Source: an uncultured Oscillospiraceae bacterium (GTDB lineage Bacteria > Bacillota > Clostridia > Oscillospirales > Ruminococcaceae). From it: 5,050 bases of DNA. The notes beneath the pieces are model-generated. The model was given only the letters and a program-made list of their open reading frames with translations, searched no databases and had not been told where the DNA came from. Below, piece by piece: positions 1 through 5,050 of the stretch; the stretch's first letter is position 1; each line of letters starts with the position of its first letter. The DNA lies in the NCBI GenBank assembly GCA_958403605.1, contig CATXYA010000178.1, forward strand, positions 1 through 5,050, written 5' to 3'. A program made the position numbers and the translations under genes.

Positions 1-408
1 GACGATCATCCTCAGCTCGCCCTCCTGCCCGGTGAAAACCCAGCCCACGGTCCTGCCGGTGTGCTCCGGCTCGGCCCCTGAGGCCTCGCCTTGGGAAACG
101 CGCACCAACTTCGCGTTGCGGCCCGTCCCGCTCAGGTCCCCCTCATACTCCACGACCACCGTCATGCCCACCATCGGCTCCGCCGCCAGCTCCGCCCGGC
201 GGATGTCCAGCACATATTCCAGGCCCGACACCGTCCGCACGATCAGCGTTTCCGCCGTGGCGTCCAGCACCACCCCGCGGAAGGACTCCGGCGCGAACGC
301 CTCGGAGACCGCGCTGGCCGCCTCTTTGCCGCCCCCCTGCGCCGAACCGCAGGCAGGCAGCGCCAATGCCAAACAAAGTGCCAGACAAAGCGCCGTCCAA
401 CGTTTCAT
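1..408 (-). CDS. Predicted lipoprotein of unknown function, C-terminus cut by the window edge
   Basis: The frame is open from an ATG at 408-406 to the window edge (136 codons visible, no stop). The protein begins MKRW and continues with a short hydrophobic stretch to the lipobox LPAC, whose Cys20 is the likely lipidated residue; a Gly/Ser/Ala-rich linker (GSAQGGGK) follows. This is what a signal peptidase II substrate anchored outside the membrane looks like, although Pro at -2 is not the commonest lipobox residue. Residues about 41-105 are rich in alternating beta-type segments (FRGVVLDATAETLIVRT, LEYVLDI, GMTVVVEYEGDL), suggesting a small beta-barrel or OB-like domain. From about residue 120 the text GWVFTGQEGELRMIV may start a second similar unit. 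The start is supported by GAGGGA at 420-415, 6 nt upstream, and by a strong promoter further upstream. I do not recognise the family and assign no function. It is transcribed separately from the operon to its right. Confidence 0.8.
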   Translation of the reverse strand, partial: MKRWTALCLALCLALALPACGSAQGGGKEAASAVSEAFAPESFRGVVLDATAETLIVRTVSGLEYVLDIRRAELAAEPMVGMTVVVEYEGDLSGTGRNAKLVRVSQGEASGAEPEHTGRTVGWVFTGQEGELRMIV

Positions 409-435
409 CGGTCTTCCCTCTCCCATCTCAAAAGC

Positions 436-449
436 GGCGCCGGGGCGCC
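436..449 (-). repeat. GC-rich leader hairpin upstream of the lipoprotein gene
   Basis: On the minus strand GGCGCC, CC, GGCGCC can fold into a five-pair GC stem with a four-base loop. It lies in the predicted 5' leader, between the expected transcription start (near 461) and the ribosome binding site (420-415). It is followed by GCTTTT, too short a T run for a convincing terminator. A role in mRNA stability or weak attenuation is possible but is inference only. Confidence 0.4.
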
Positions 450-450
450 A

Positions 451-467
451 AAAAACAGACTGTTTTT
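451..467 (-). promoter_or_regulatory. Operator-like 17-bp palindrome at the lipoprotein transcription start
   Basis: AAAAACAG, one central base, CTGTTTTT forms a perfect 8+1+8 inverted repeat. One arm directly abuts the -10 hexamer (468-473), so the palindrome covers the expected +1 region. A symmetric site here is the usual position for a repressor that blocks initiation. The arms are partly homopolymeric A/T, which raises the chance of coincidence, and no regulator is encoded nearby to pair with it. Confidence 0.45.
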
Positions 468-495
468 ATTATATCCTCCCCACCTCTTTTGTAAA
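468..495 (-). promoter_or_regulatory. Sigma-A type promoter for the lipoprotein gene
   Basis: On the minus strand a -35 box TTTACA (495-490; one mismatch to TTGACA) is followed by a 16-nt spacer and a perfect -10 box TATAAT (473-468). The expected start near 461 gives a leader of roughly 50 nt before the ATG at 408. The region is AT-rich against a GC-rich background and lies downstream of the terminator of the preceding operon, as expected for an independent transcription unit. Confidence 0.8.
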
Positions 496-505
496 CCAGT
501 TTTAC
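491..505. repeat. Short inverted repeat overlapping the -35 box
   Basis: GTAAA, five bases, TTTAC forms a small inverted repeat that overlaps the -35 hexamer at 490-495. A further TTTAC lies at 520-524 on the plus strand, so the motif occurs three times within about 35 bp. It could be a regulator binding site, but the arms are short and chance is a real alternative. Confidence 0.25.
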
Positions 506-590
506 CGAAACGCTGTTTTTTTTACAAGTTCCACCTTCTTTCGCAGCGCGGGCGCGCGGGGAATGACGCCTCGCAGGACTCCGTAAAATG

Positions 591-618
591 AAAAAAGCCG
601 CTCTTCAGAGCGGCTTTT
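591..618 (-). terminator. Intrinsic terminator of the flavoprotein-cmk-plsC-ispH/rpsA operon
   Basis: Nine bases beyond the TAA stop of the IspH-S1 gene, the minus strand carries a perfect GC-rich stem. AGCCGCTC pairs with GAGCGGCT around the loop TGAA, with three further A-T pairs at the base, and the stem runs into TTTTTT. This is a textbook Rho-independent terminator. Read on the plus strand the stem is followed only by a broken T run (TTTTGCTTTTGC), so any bidirectional action would be weak. Confidence 0.93.
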
Positions 619-626
619 GCTTTTGC

Positions 627-2552
627 TTATTCCTCGTAATCGTCCGCGGACTCGTCGTCCAGCAGGACCTTCATGGACAGGCTGATGCGCTTTTTGTCGT
701 AATCGACGTCGATCAGCTTCACTTCCACTTCCTGGCCCACGCTGAGCACATCGCCGACTTTCTCCACGCGGTCGCGGGAGATCTCGCTGATGTGCACCAG
801 GCCGTCGATGCCCGGCAGGATGCGCACGAACGCGCCGAACTTCGTCAGGGACACCACCGGAGCGGTGAAGGTGGAGCCGATGGGATACTCGGCCTTGAAT
901 TTCTCCCAGGGGTTATCCTCGGTCTTCTTGTAGCCCAGGGAGACCTTCTTGTTCTCCGTATCCAGATCCTTCACATACACGTCGATGGCGTCGCCCACTT
1001 TGACGACCTCGGACGGATGCTTGATACGGTCCCAGGACAGCTCGCTGATATGCACCAGGCCGTCCACGCCGCCGATATCGACGAACGCGCCGTAATTGGT
1101 CAGGCTCTTGACGACGCCGTCATAGTGCTTGCCGATCTCCACATCCTGCCAGAACTCCTCGCGCTTTTTGTCGGCCTCTTCGGCCAGCACGTCGCGGATG
1201 GAGCCGACGATGTGACGGCCCTCGCACTGGATGATCTTCAGCTGCACGTCCTGGTGCACCAGGGCGGTGTAATCCTCGCCGTGGCGCAGCGTCGCGCGGG
1301 AGCGCGGCACGAACACGCGCACATTGTTGACCAGCACGACGACACCGCCGGAGTTGGCCTCGGTCACATGGCCGCTGAGGATGGCGCCGCTCTCGGCGGC
1401 AGCCGCCACTTCCTCTTTGCCCTTGTTTTCATCAAACCGCTTTTTGGACAGGTAAACGATGCCTTCCTGATCGTTCACCTTCGTCACGATGAGGTCGAGC
1501 TCGTCACCTTTCTTGACCAGATCCTCCACTTTGGCGGACGGGTCATTGGTGAGTTCCTCAAGCTTGACGAAACCGGTCTGCTTCGTACCGATGTCCACCT
1601 GGATCTCGTTGGGGTTCACCGCCGTGACGATGCCCTTCACGACTTTCCCGCTGTACACCGGCTTCATGGAAGCGTCGATCATTTCCTCAAAGCTCAGTTC
1701 CTCTTCACGAATTTCCTCGCTCATACTGCTCAGTACCTCCTCGATTATAGACGAAGGCGTGGATGCCCCCGCCGTCACGCCCACCGTGCGCACGCCTCGG
1801 AACCAAGCAGGATCGAGCTCCGCCGCCGTCTCCACAGAAACGGTGCGGATGTGCCGCCCGGCGACCGCAGCCAGCTTTTGGGTGTTGGAGGAATGGCGGC
1901 CTCCGATGACGACCATCAGGTCGCATTCCTTAGCCAAACACTCCGCCTCATGCTGCCTCGCCCATGTTGCATTACATATTGTATCAAAAATTTCGGGATT
2001 TGTATAGACTTTTTTTGTAAACTCGGTGCATTCCCGCCATTTTTTCACCTCGAAAGTTGTCTGGGCCACCATCAAAATCCCATTTTTTACATTTTCTGGT
2101 TTCAGACAGACTTTCAGCTCCTCCAAATCGGCGAAAACGAACACCGGTCCCGCGGCGTGGCCCACGATTCCCTGCACCTCGGGATGGGCCGCGTCCCCGG
2201 CCACAAACAGCGTTTTTCCCTCGGCGCCCGCCCGCGCGGCCAGCTTGTGGATCTTGGCCACAAAGGGGCAGGTGGCGTCGTGATAGGGGATGGCCGTCCG
2301 CGCCAATTCCTCATACACCGCGCGCGGCACACCGTGGCTGCGCACCACCACCTCGTACCCCGCGGGCACGGCGGCGGGCGCGTCCACGGTGACGGCGCCC
2401 CGCGCCTCCAGGTCGGCCACGCACTGAGGGTTGTGGATCAGCGGCCCCAGCGTGGCCACCTTCACGCCGCGGTCCAACAGCTCATAGGTCATTTTGACGG
2501 CGCGGTCCACGCCGAAGCAAAAGCCCGCCGTCTTCGCTTTGATGAGTTTCAT
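627..2552 (-). CDS. ispH-rpsA: Bifunctional HMBPP reductase (IspH) / ribosomal protein S1 fusion
   Basis: A single 641-residue frame joins two proteins. Residues 1 to about 275 are IspH, the last enzyme of the MEP isoprenoid pathway, which reductively dehydroxylates HMBPP to IPP and DMAPP using a [4Fe-4S] cluster. Visible family residues are the cluster cysteines C12 (GFCFGV), C95 (ATCPFV) and C193; H40, H73 and H123; the catalytic Glu in HPEV (E125); AQTT at 163-166; SSNT at 221-224; and S264. Residues about 300-371, 388-456, 473-541 and 558-628 are four S1 RNA-binding domains; the last two carry the classic GAFV...GLVHISE signature. The linker (277-298) and tail are acidic. The S1 part should bind mRNA at the small ribosomal subunit. 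This fusion is known in Clostridia, so it is not a novelty or an assembly error. The ATG at 2552-2550 overlaps the plsC stop (ATGA), and the family N-terminus (MKLIKAKTAGFCFGV) fixes it. A terminator follows the stop. Confidence 0.96.
   Translation of the reverse strand: MKLIKAKTAGFCFGVDRAVKMTYELLDRGVKVATLGPLIHNPQCVADLEARGAVTVDAPAAVPAGYEVVVRSHGVPRAVYEELARTAIPYHDATCPFVAKIHKLAARAGAEGKTLFVAGDAAHPEVQGIVGHAAGPVFVFADLEELKVCLKPENVKNGILMVAQTTFEVKKWRECTEFTKKVYTNPEIFDTICNATWARQHEAECLAKECDLMVVIGGRHSSNTQKLAAVAGRHIRTVSVETAAELDPAWFRGVRTVGVTAGASTPSSIIEEVLSSMSEEIREEELSFEEMIDASMKPVYSGKVVKGIVTAVNPNEIQVDIGTKQTGFVKLEELTNDPSAKVEDLVKKGDELDLIVTKVNDQEGIVYLSKKRFDENKGKEEVAAAAESGAILSGHVTEANSGGVVVLVNNVRVFVPRSRATLRHGEDYTALVHQDVQLKIIQCEGRHIVGSIRDVLAEEADKKREEFWQDVEIGKHYDGVVKSLTNYGAFVDIGGVDGLVHISELSWDRIKHPSEVVKVGDAIDVYVKDLDTENKKVSLGYKKTEDNPWEKFKAEYPIGSTFTAPVVSLTKFGAFVRILPGIDGLVHISEISRDRVEKVGDVLSVGQEVEVKLIDVDYDKKRISLSMKVLLDDESADDYEE
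1722..1741 (-). promoter_or_regulatory. Possible internal ribosome binding site and start for a stand-alone S1
   Basis: At the IspH/S1 junction the minus strand carries AGGAGGT (1741-1735), 10 nt before an in-frame ATG (1724-1722) that encodes Met277. The residues after it, MSEEIREEELSFEEM, resemble the N-terminus of a free S1 protein. Initiation here would give a 365-residue product with all four S1 domains. The caveat is that the same bases encode the IspH C-terminal residues Glu-Glu-Val, so the match may be a by-product of the protein sequence. Confidence 0.45.
1971..2110 (-). other. AT-rich island inside the ispH part of the fusion gene
   Basis: By hand count about 50 of these 140 bases are G or C (about 36%), against roughly 60% or more in the surrounding genes. 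The stretch encodes residues about 148-194 (KPENVKNGIL to the TIC motif with cluster Cys193) and uses many A/T-ending codons such as AAA, ACA, AAT, ATT, TTT and ATA. The frame is intact and the family residues are present, so the gene looks functional. Confidence 0.7.
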
Positions 2553-3166
2553 AAGTATTGTTTGTTCTCCTCCAGCAGTTTTTCCAGCTCCACACGCAGC
2601 AGCTCCTTGCACTGGCGCAGGCGCGCGGCGCTGCGCGTGGGCCCCAGGTCCAACTGCTCGGCGGGAATGGGCTTGCCGAACACCACTGTGCAGCGGCAGA
2701 ACGGCTTCATCTTGCCGCCCTTGTAGATGATGCGGCACGGGATCATGTCCACATGGGCGGCGCTGGCCACCACGAAGGCGCCGCTTTTCAGCCGGCCCAG
2801 CTGCCCGTCCTTGGAGCGCGTGCCCTCGGGAAAGATCAGCAGGCCCTGGCCGTTTTTTACGTCCTGGATGGCTTTGTCCACCACGGCGGTGTCGCCCTTG
2901 CCCCGGCGCACCGGCACTACATTGACCGCCCGCATGAACCAGGTGATGAAGGGGTTGATCTCAAACAATTCCTCCTTGCCCATCACCACCATGCGGCGGC
3001 CCCAAAAGCGGGCGACGGCCACAAACACCGGGTCGATGGCGGAGATATGGTTGGGCGCCAGCACAAAGCCGCGGTCCTTGATGAGGTTTTCCCGTCCGAT
3101 GACCTTGATGCGGAAGGCCAGATGCCACACCAGCCACGCCAAGGGCAAAATAACCCAATACGCCAT
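2549..3166 (-). CDS. plsC: 1-acyl-sn-glycerol-3-phosphate acyltransferase (PlsC family)
   Basis: The 205-residue product matches the short PlsC/LPLAT acyltransferases that acylate lysophosphatidic acid at position 2 to give phosphatidic acid, the precursor of membrane phospholipids. Visible motifs are the catalytic HX4D box in NHISAID (H40, D45), the FPEGTRS substrate-binding box (112-118), KSGA (127-130) and the Pro of a motif IV-like IPC (142-144). A hydrophobic N-terminal stretch (YWVILPLAWLVWHLAF, 3-18) probably anchors it at the inner face of the membrane. The ATG at 3166-3164 is chosen because it begins the hydrophobic segment and has AGGGG 8 nt upstream; the 19 further in-frame upstream codons lie inside cmk. 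It starts 4 nt after the cmk stop, and its stop overlaps the ispH start. The acyl donor (acyl-ACP, acyl-CoA or acyl phosphate) and strict sn-2 specificity cannot be read from sequence. Confidence 0.93.
   Translation of the reverse strand: MAYWVILPLAWLVWHLAFRIKVIGRENLIKDRGFVLAPNHISAIDPVFVAVARFWGRRMVVMGKEELFEINPFITWFMRAVNVVPVRRGKGDTAVVDKAIQDVKNGQGLLIFPEGTRSKDGQLGRLKSGAFVVASAAHVDMIPCRIIYKGGKMKPFCRCTVVFGKPIPAEQLDLGPTRSAARLRQCKELLRVELEKLLEENKQYL
2567..2573 (-). promoter_or_regulatory. Widely spaced ribosome binding site for ispH-rpsA
   Basis: GGAGGAG lies within the last plsC codons, 14 nt before the ispH ATG (2552), longer than the usual 5-10 nt. Because the plsC stop overlaps that ATG, terminating ribosomes may restart there, so coupling probably adds to or replaces direct initiation. 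Confidence 0.55.
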
Positions 3167-3170
3167 CCGC

Positions 3171-3836
3171 TCAACCCCTTTTTTCGTCGATGACGCGCTG
3201 CAGCTCCGCCAAGGCCTGCTCAAAATCCAGCGCGCTGGTGTCCACCAGCACCGCGTCCGCCGCCTGGCGCAGGGGCGCGGTCTCCCGGTGCGTATCGTTG
3301 TAGTCGCGCTGCTTGACGTCTGTCAAAACGCTCTTGTAATCCGGCTGCTCCCCTTTTGCCACCAGCTCGTCATAGCGGCGGCGGGCGCGCACCTCGGGGC
3401 TGGCCGTGAGGAAGAGCTTCACCGTGGCCTCCGGCAGCACCACGGTGCCGATGTCCCGGCCATCCATCAAAACGTCCGTCGTTTTGGCAATGTCCCGCTG
3501 GGTGTCCAGCAAAAAGGCCCGCACCGCCGGATGGGCCGACACGCCCGAGGCCGCCATGCCCACCTTTTCGGCGCGGATGGCGGCGGAGACGTCCTCCCCG
3601 TTCAAATAGACGTGCTGCGCGCCGTCCTCGTGGGCCAGCCGCAGCCCGATGGCGGGCAGCAGCCCCTCGACGGCGGGGCCGTCCGTGGGGTCCACGCCCC
3701 GGCGCAGCGCGTACAGGCCGATGGCGCGGTACAGCGCCCCGGTGTCGAGATAAAGATAGCCGTAATGCGCGGCCAACCGTTTCGCCAGCGTGGATTTTCC
3801 CGCGCCGGAGGGGCCGTCGATGGCAATGGAAATCAT
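3171..3836 (-). CDS. cmk: Cytidylate kinase, (d)CMP kinase
   Basis: The 221-residue protein is a typical-length bacterial CMP kinase. This cytosolic P-loop enzyme transfers phosphate from ATP to CMP and dCMP, feeding CTP, DNA and CDP-lipid synthesis. It shows the Walker A loop GPSGAGKS (8-15), the DTGALYRA element (31-38) that contributes to the CMP site, the DGRDIGT motif (125-131), the Arg-rich lid region (RARRRYDE, 150-157) and the late conserved stretch QRDYNDTHRETAPL (176-189) containing the family RD and R-x-x-x-P-L residues. The ATG at 3836-3834 overlaps the stop of the upstream flavoprotein gene (ATGA), and AGGAG (3851-3847) lies 10 nt before it. The stop is 4 nt before plsC, whose ribosome binding site is formed by the last cmk codons. 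Nothing in the gene looks damaged or unusual. Confidence 0.97.
   Translation of the reverse strand: MISIAIDGPSGAGKSTLAKRLAAHYGYLYLDTGALYRAIGLYALRRGVDPTDGPAVEGLLPAIGLRLAHEDGAQHVYLNGEDVSAAIRAEKVGMAASGVSAHPAVRAFLLDTQRDIAKTTDVLMDGRDIGTVVLPEATVKLFLTASPEVRARRRYDELVAKGEQPDYKSVLTDVKQRDYNDTHRETAPLRQAADAVLVDTSALDFEQALAELQRVIDEKRG
3175..3179 (-). promoter_or_regulatory. Ribosome binding site that fixes the plsC start
   Basis: AGGGG, formed by the last sense codons of cmk, lies 8 nt before the ATG at 3166. It supports this start over the longer in-frame extension that runs back into cmk. Confidence 0.6.
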
Positions 3837-5050
3837 GATTGCACGTCTCCTTTTTGATCTGTCTCAAAATGCCGCGCCGCGGCGCAGGCGGTGGCGAAGG
3901 CGATGCCCAGGTTGTAGCCCCCGGTGTAGCCGTCCACGTCCAGCACCTCGCCGGCAAAATACAGCCCCGGGCACCGCTTGCTCTGCATGGTGCGCGGGTC
4001 CACTTCCCGGACACTGACACCGCCGGAGGTCACCACCGCGTGGGCCAGGTCGCCTTTTTCCTTGAGCTCCACCGGGAACGCTTTCAGCAGCTCCACCAGG
4101 GCCCGGCGCTCGGCGCGGGTGATCTGGTTCACTTTTTTATGGGCGTCCACGCCCCACAGCGCCAGCGCCACCGGCTGCATGGAGGCGGGCAGCAGCTTTT
4201 CCAGGCTGTGGGCGGCCTCTTTGTTGGCCAGCAGCGCAAAATCGCGCTGGATGCGCGCTTCCAGCTGCTCCGGCAGCAGGGCCGGTTTGCAGTCGATGGT
4301 GACGCGGTAGCGGTACTTTTCCATGTCCCGGATATGGGCGCTGGCTGAAAGCACCAGCGGCCCCGAAAGGCCGAAATGGGTGAACAGCAGCTCGCCCTGC
4401 TCGGTGAACAGGGCCTTTTTGCCCTCCCACAGCGTCAGGGCCACGTTGCGCAGCGAAAGGCCCATCATGCGCCGGCACACGTCCCCTTTTTCCACCAGGC
4501 TGACGAGGCTGGGCTCCGGCGGCACGATGGTATGCCCCGCCTGCTTTGCCAGCCGGTAGCCGTCCCCCGTGGAGCCGGTGGTGGGATAGGAGACGCCGCC
4601 CGTGGCCACCAGCACGGCCCCGGCGCCGAACCGGCGGCCGTCCCGGCACTGGATGCCCACGCAGCGTCCCCGGGCCAGCAGCAGGCTTTGGACGTCCGCC
4701 CCATAGACCATCCGCGCCCCTTCGGCACGGCGCAGCAGCGCCGCCAGGATATCGGCGGCCCGGTCGCTCTGCGGGAACACCCGGCGGCCGCGCTCCGTCT
4801 TCAGCGGCACGCCCAATTCGTTTTGAAAAAGCGCCATCACCGCCGCGGGCGGGCAGGCCGCCAGGGCGGAATAAAGAAAGCGCGGGTTGCGCCGCACATG
4901 CTTCAAAAATTCGTCGGGATCACAGTCGTTGGTCAGGTTGCAGCGGCCCTTGCCGGTGATGAGCAGCTTTTGGCCCGGCGTTTCCTTGTGCTCCAGCACC
5001 GTGACGCGGTGGCCCTGGGCCAAGGCTTCCCCGGCGGCAAAGAGGCCCGC
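3833..5050 (-). CDS. NAD(P)/FAD-dependent oxidoreductase, HI0933/YhiN/BaiN-like, N-terminus outside the window
   Basis: The frame is open to the right edge (405 residues visible). The first visible residues, AGLFAAGEALAQGHRVTVLE, are the second half of the N-terminal GxGxxG FAD-binding fold, so only about 10-15 residues are missing. A TTG at 5023 is in frame but lies inside this fold and is not the real start. Family signatures (numbered from the first visible residue) are TGKGRCNLTN (32-41), ATGGVSYP...GSTGDGY (149-165), THFGLSGP (224-231), SGGVSVREVDPRTMQSK (342-358) and GLYFAGEVLDVDG...GGYNLG (362-382), the C-terminal FAD-contacting motif. These are hallmarks of the HI0933-like flavoproteins. 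One relative, BaiN, is linked to bile acid dehydroxylation, but most members are uncharacterised, so the substrate is unknown. Its place directly before cmk, with an ATGA overlap, recurs in Clostridia and argues for a housekeeping role rather than a bile-acid role. Confidence 0.93.
   Translation of the reverse strand, partial: AGLFAAGEALAQGHRVTVLEHKETPGQKLLITGKGRCNLTNDCDPDEFLKHVRRNPRFLYSALAACPPAAVMALFQNELGVPLKTERGRRVFPQSDRAADILAALLRRAEGARMVYGADVQSLLLARGRCVGIQCRDGRRFGAGAVLVATGGVSYPTTGSTGDGYRLAKQAGHTIVPPEPSLVSLVEKGDVCRRMMGLSLRNVALTLWEGKKALFTEQGELLFTHFGLSGPLVLSASAHIRDMEKYRYRVTIDCKPALLPEQLEARIQRDFALLANKEAAHSLEKLLPASMQPVALALWGVDAHKKVNQITRAERRALVELLKAFPVELKEKGDLAHAVVTSGGVSVREVDPRTMQSKRCPGLYFAGEVLDVDGYTGGYNLGIAFATACAAARHFETDQKGDVQS

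Noticed and set aside
143..400. An 85-codon minus-strand frame rich in Gly and Arg
   Set aside because: It is an out-of-frame shadow of the lipoprotein gene, with the Gly/Arg/Ala composition typical of shifted GC-rich codons.
32..591. Plus-strand open frames opposite the lipoprotein gene and running through its promoter
   Set aside because: The minus strand there has a signal peptide, lipobox, ribosome binding site and promoter in the right order. The plus frames cross the intergenic region and look like random GC-rich translation.
1744..1749. TATAAT on the minus strand just before the internal S1 start, as a possible internal promoter
   Set aside because: There is no -35-like hexamer at 16-18 nt spacing (the bases there are G-rich), and a transcript starting from it would begin within the putative Shine-Dalgarno. 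The bases are also needed to encode Ile-Ile of IspH.
627..2552. The possibility that the IspH-S1 join is a frameshift, missed stop or assembly artefact
   Set aside because: The frame runs through without a break, both halves are complete, and the same fusion is an established arrangement in Clostridia.
588..2726. A 712-codon open frame on the plus strand, opposite ispH-rpsA
   Set aside because: It is the complement of a GC-rich real gene, where stop codons are scarce. Its product is an unnatural His/Asp/Leu/Val-rich sequence with no recognisable domain, it begins inside the terminator, and the minus strand encodes unmistakable IspH and S1 motifs.
2553..2738. An N-terminal extension of the ispH frame upstream of 2552
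   Set aside because: It lies entirely within plsC in another frame, has no family resemblance, and IspH proteins start right at the MKLIKAKTAGFCFG region.
2727..3857. A 376-codon plus-strand open frame opposite plsC and cmk
   Set aside because: It spans two genuine genes on the other strand, has low-complexity composition and shows no known motif.
5021..5023. TTG as the start of the flavoprotein
   Set aside because: The frame stays open to the window edge, and the upstream residues (AGLFAAGEA) complete the FAD-binding fold, so the real start lies outside the window.

Overview
This window comes from a GC-rich (about 60% by eye) member of the Bacillota, most likely class Clostridia. The best evidence is a single reading frame joining IspH to ribosomal protein S1, an arrangement known mainly from Clostridia. 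The gene order flavoprotein, cmk, plsC, ispH-rpsA also fits that class. Strong AGGAGG-type ribosome binding sites and a lipoprotein signal peptide agree with this. Placement near the Oscillospiraceae is a guess from base composition only.

All supported genes lie on the minus strand, so the window reads from right to left. From the right edge to about 627 there is one tightly packed operon. It starts with an HI0933/YhiN/BaiN-type FAD oxidoreductase that lacks only its first residues, then cytidylate kinase (cmk), a PlsC-type acyltransferase, and the 641-residue IspH-S1 fusion. Junctions are ATGA overlaps (flavoprotein/cmk and plsC/ispH) or a 4-nt gap (cmk/plsC), so translation is probably coupled. 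A strong intrinsic terminator at 591-618 ends the operon. The encoded jobs are nucleotide supply (CMP/dCMP phosphorylation), phosphatidic acid synthesis, isoprenoid precursor synthesis and mRNA handling at the ribosome; that is, growth-linked housekeeping functions.

Positions 409-590 are intergenic. They hold a well-formed sigma-A type promoter (TTTACA, 16 nt, TATAAT), a perfect 17-bp palindrome at the expected transcription start, other short inverted repeats and a GC-rich leader hairpin. This promoter drives a separate gene (408 to the left edge) for a predicted lipoprotein of unknown function, cut off at its C-terminus by the window.

I see no mobile element, CRISPR array, RNA gene or clearly new system. 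The points most worth checking are a Shine-Dalgarno-equipped internal ATG at the IspH/S1 junction, an AT-rich island inside ispH, and the operator-like palindrome at the lipoprotein promoter.
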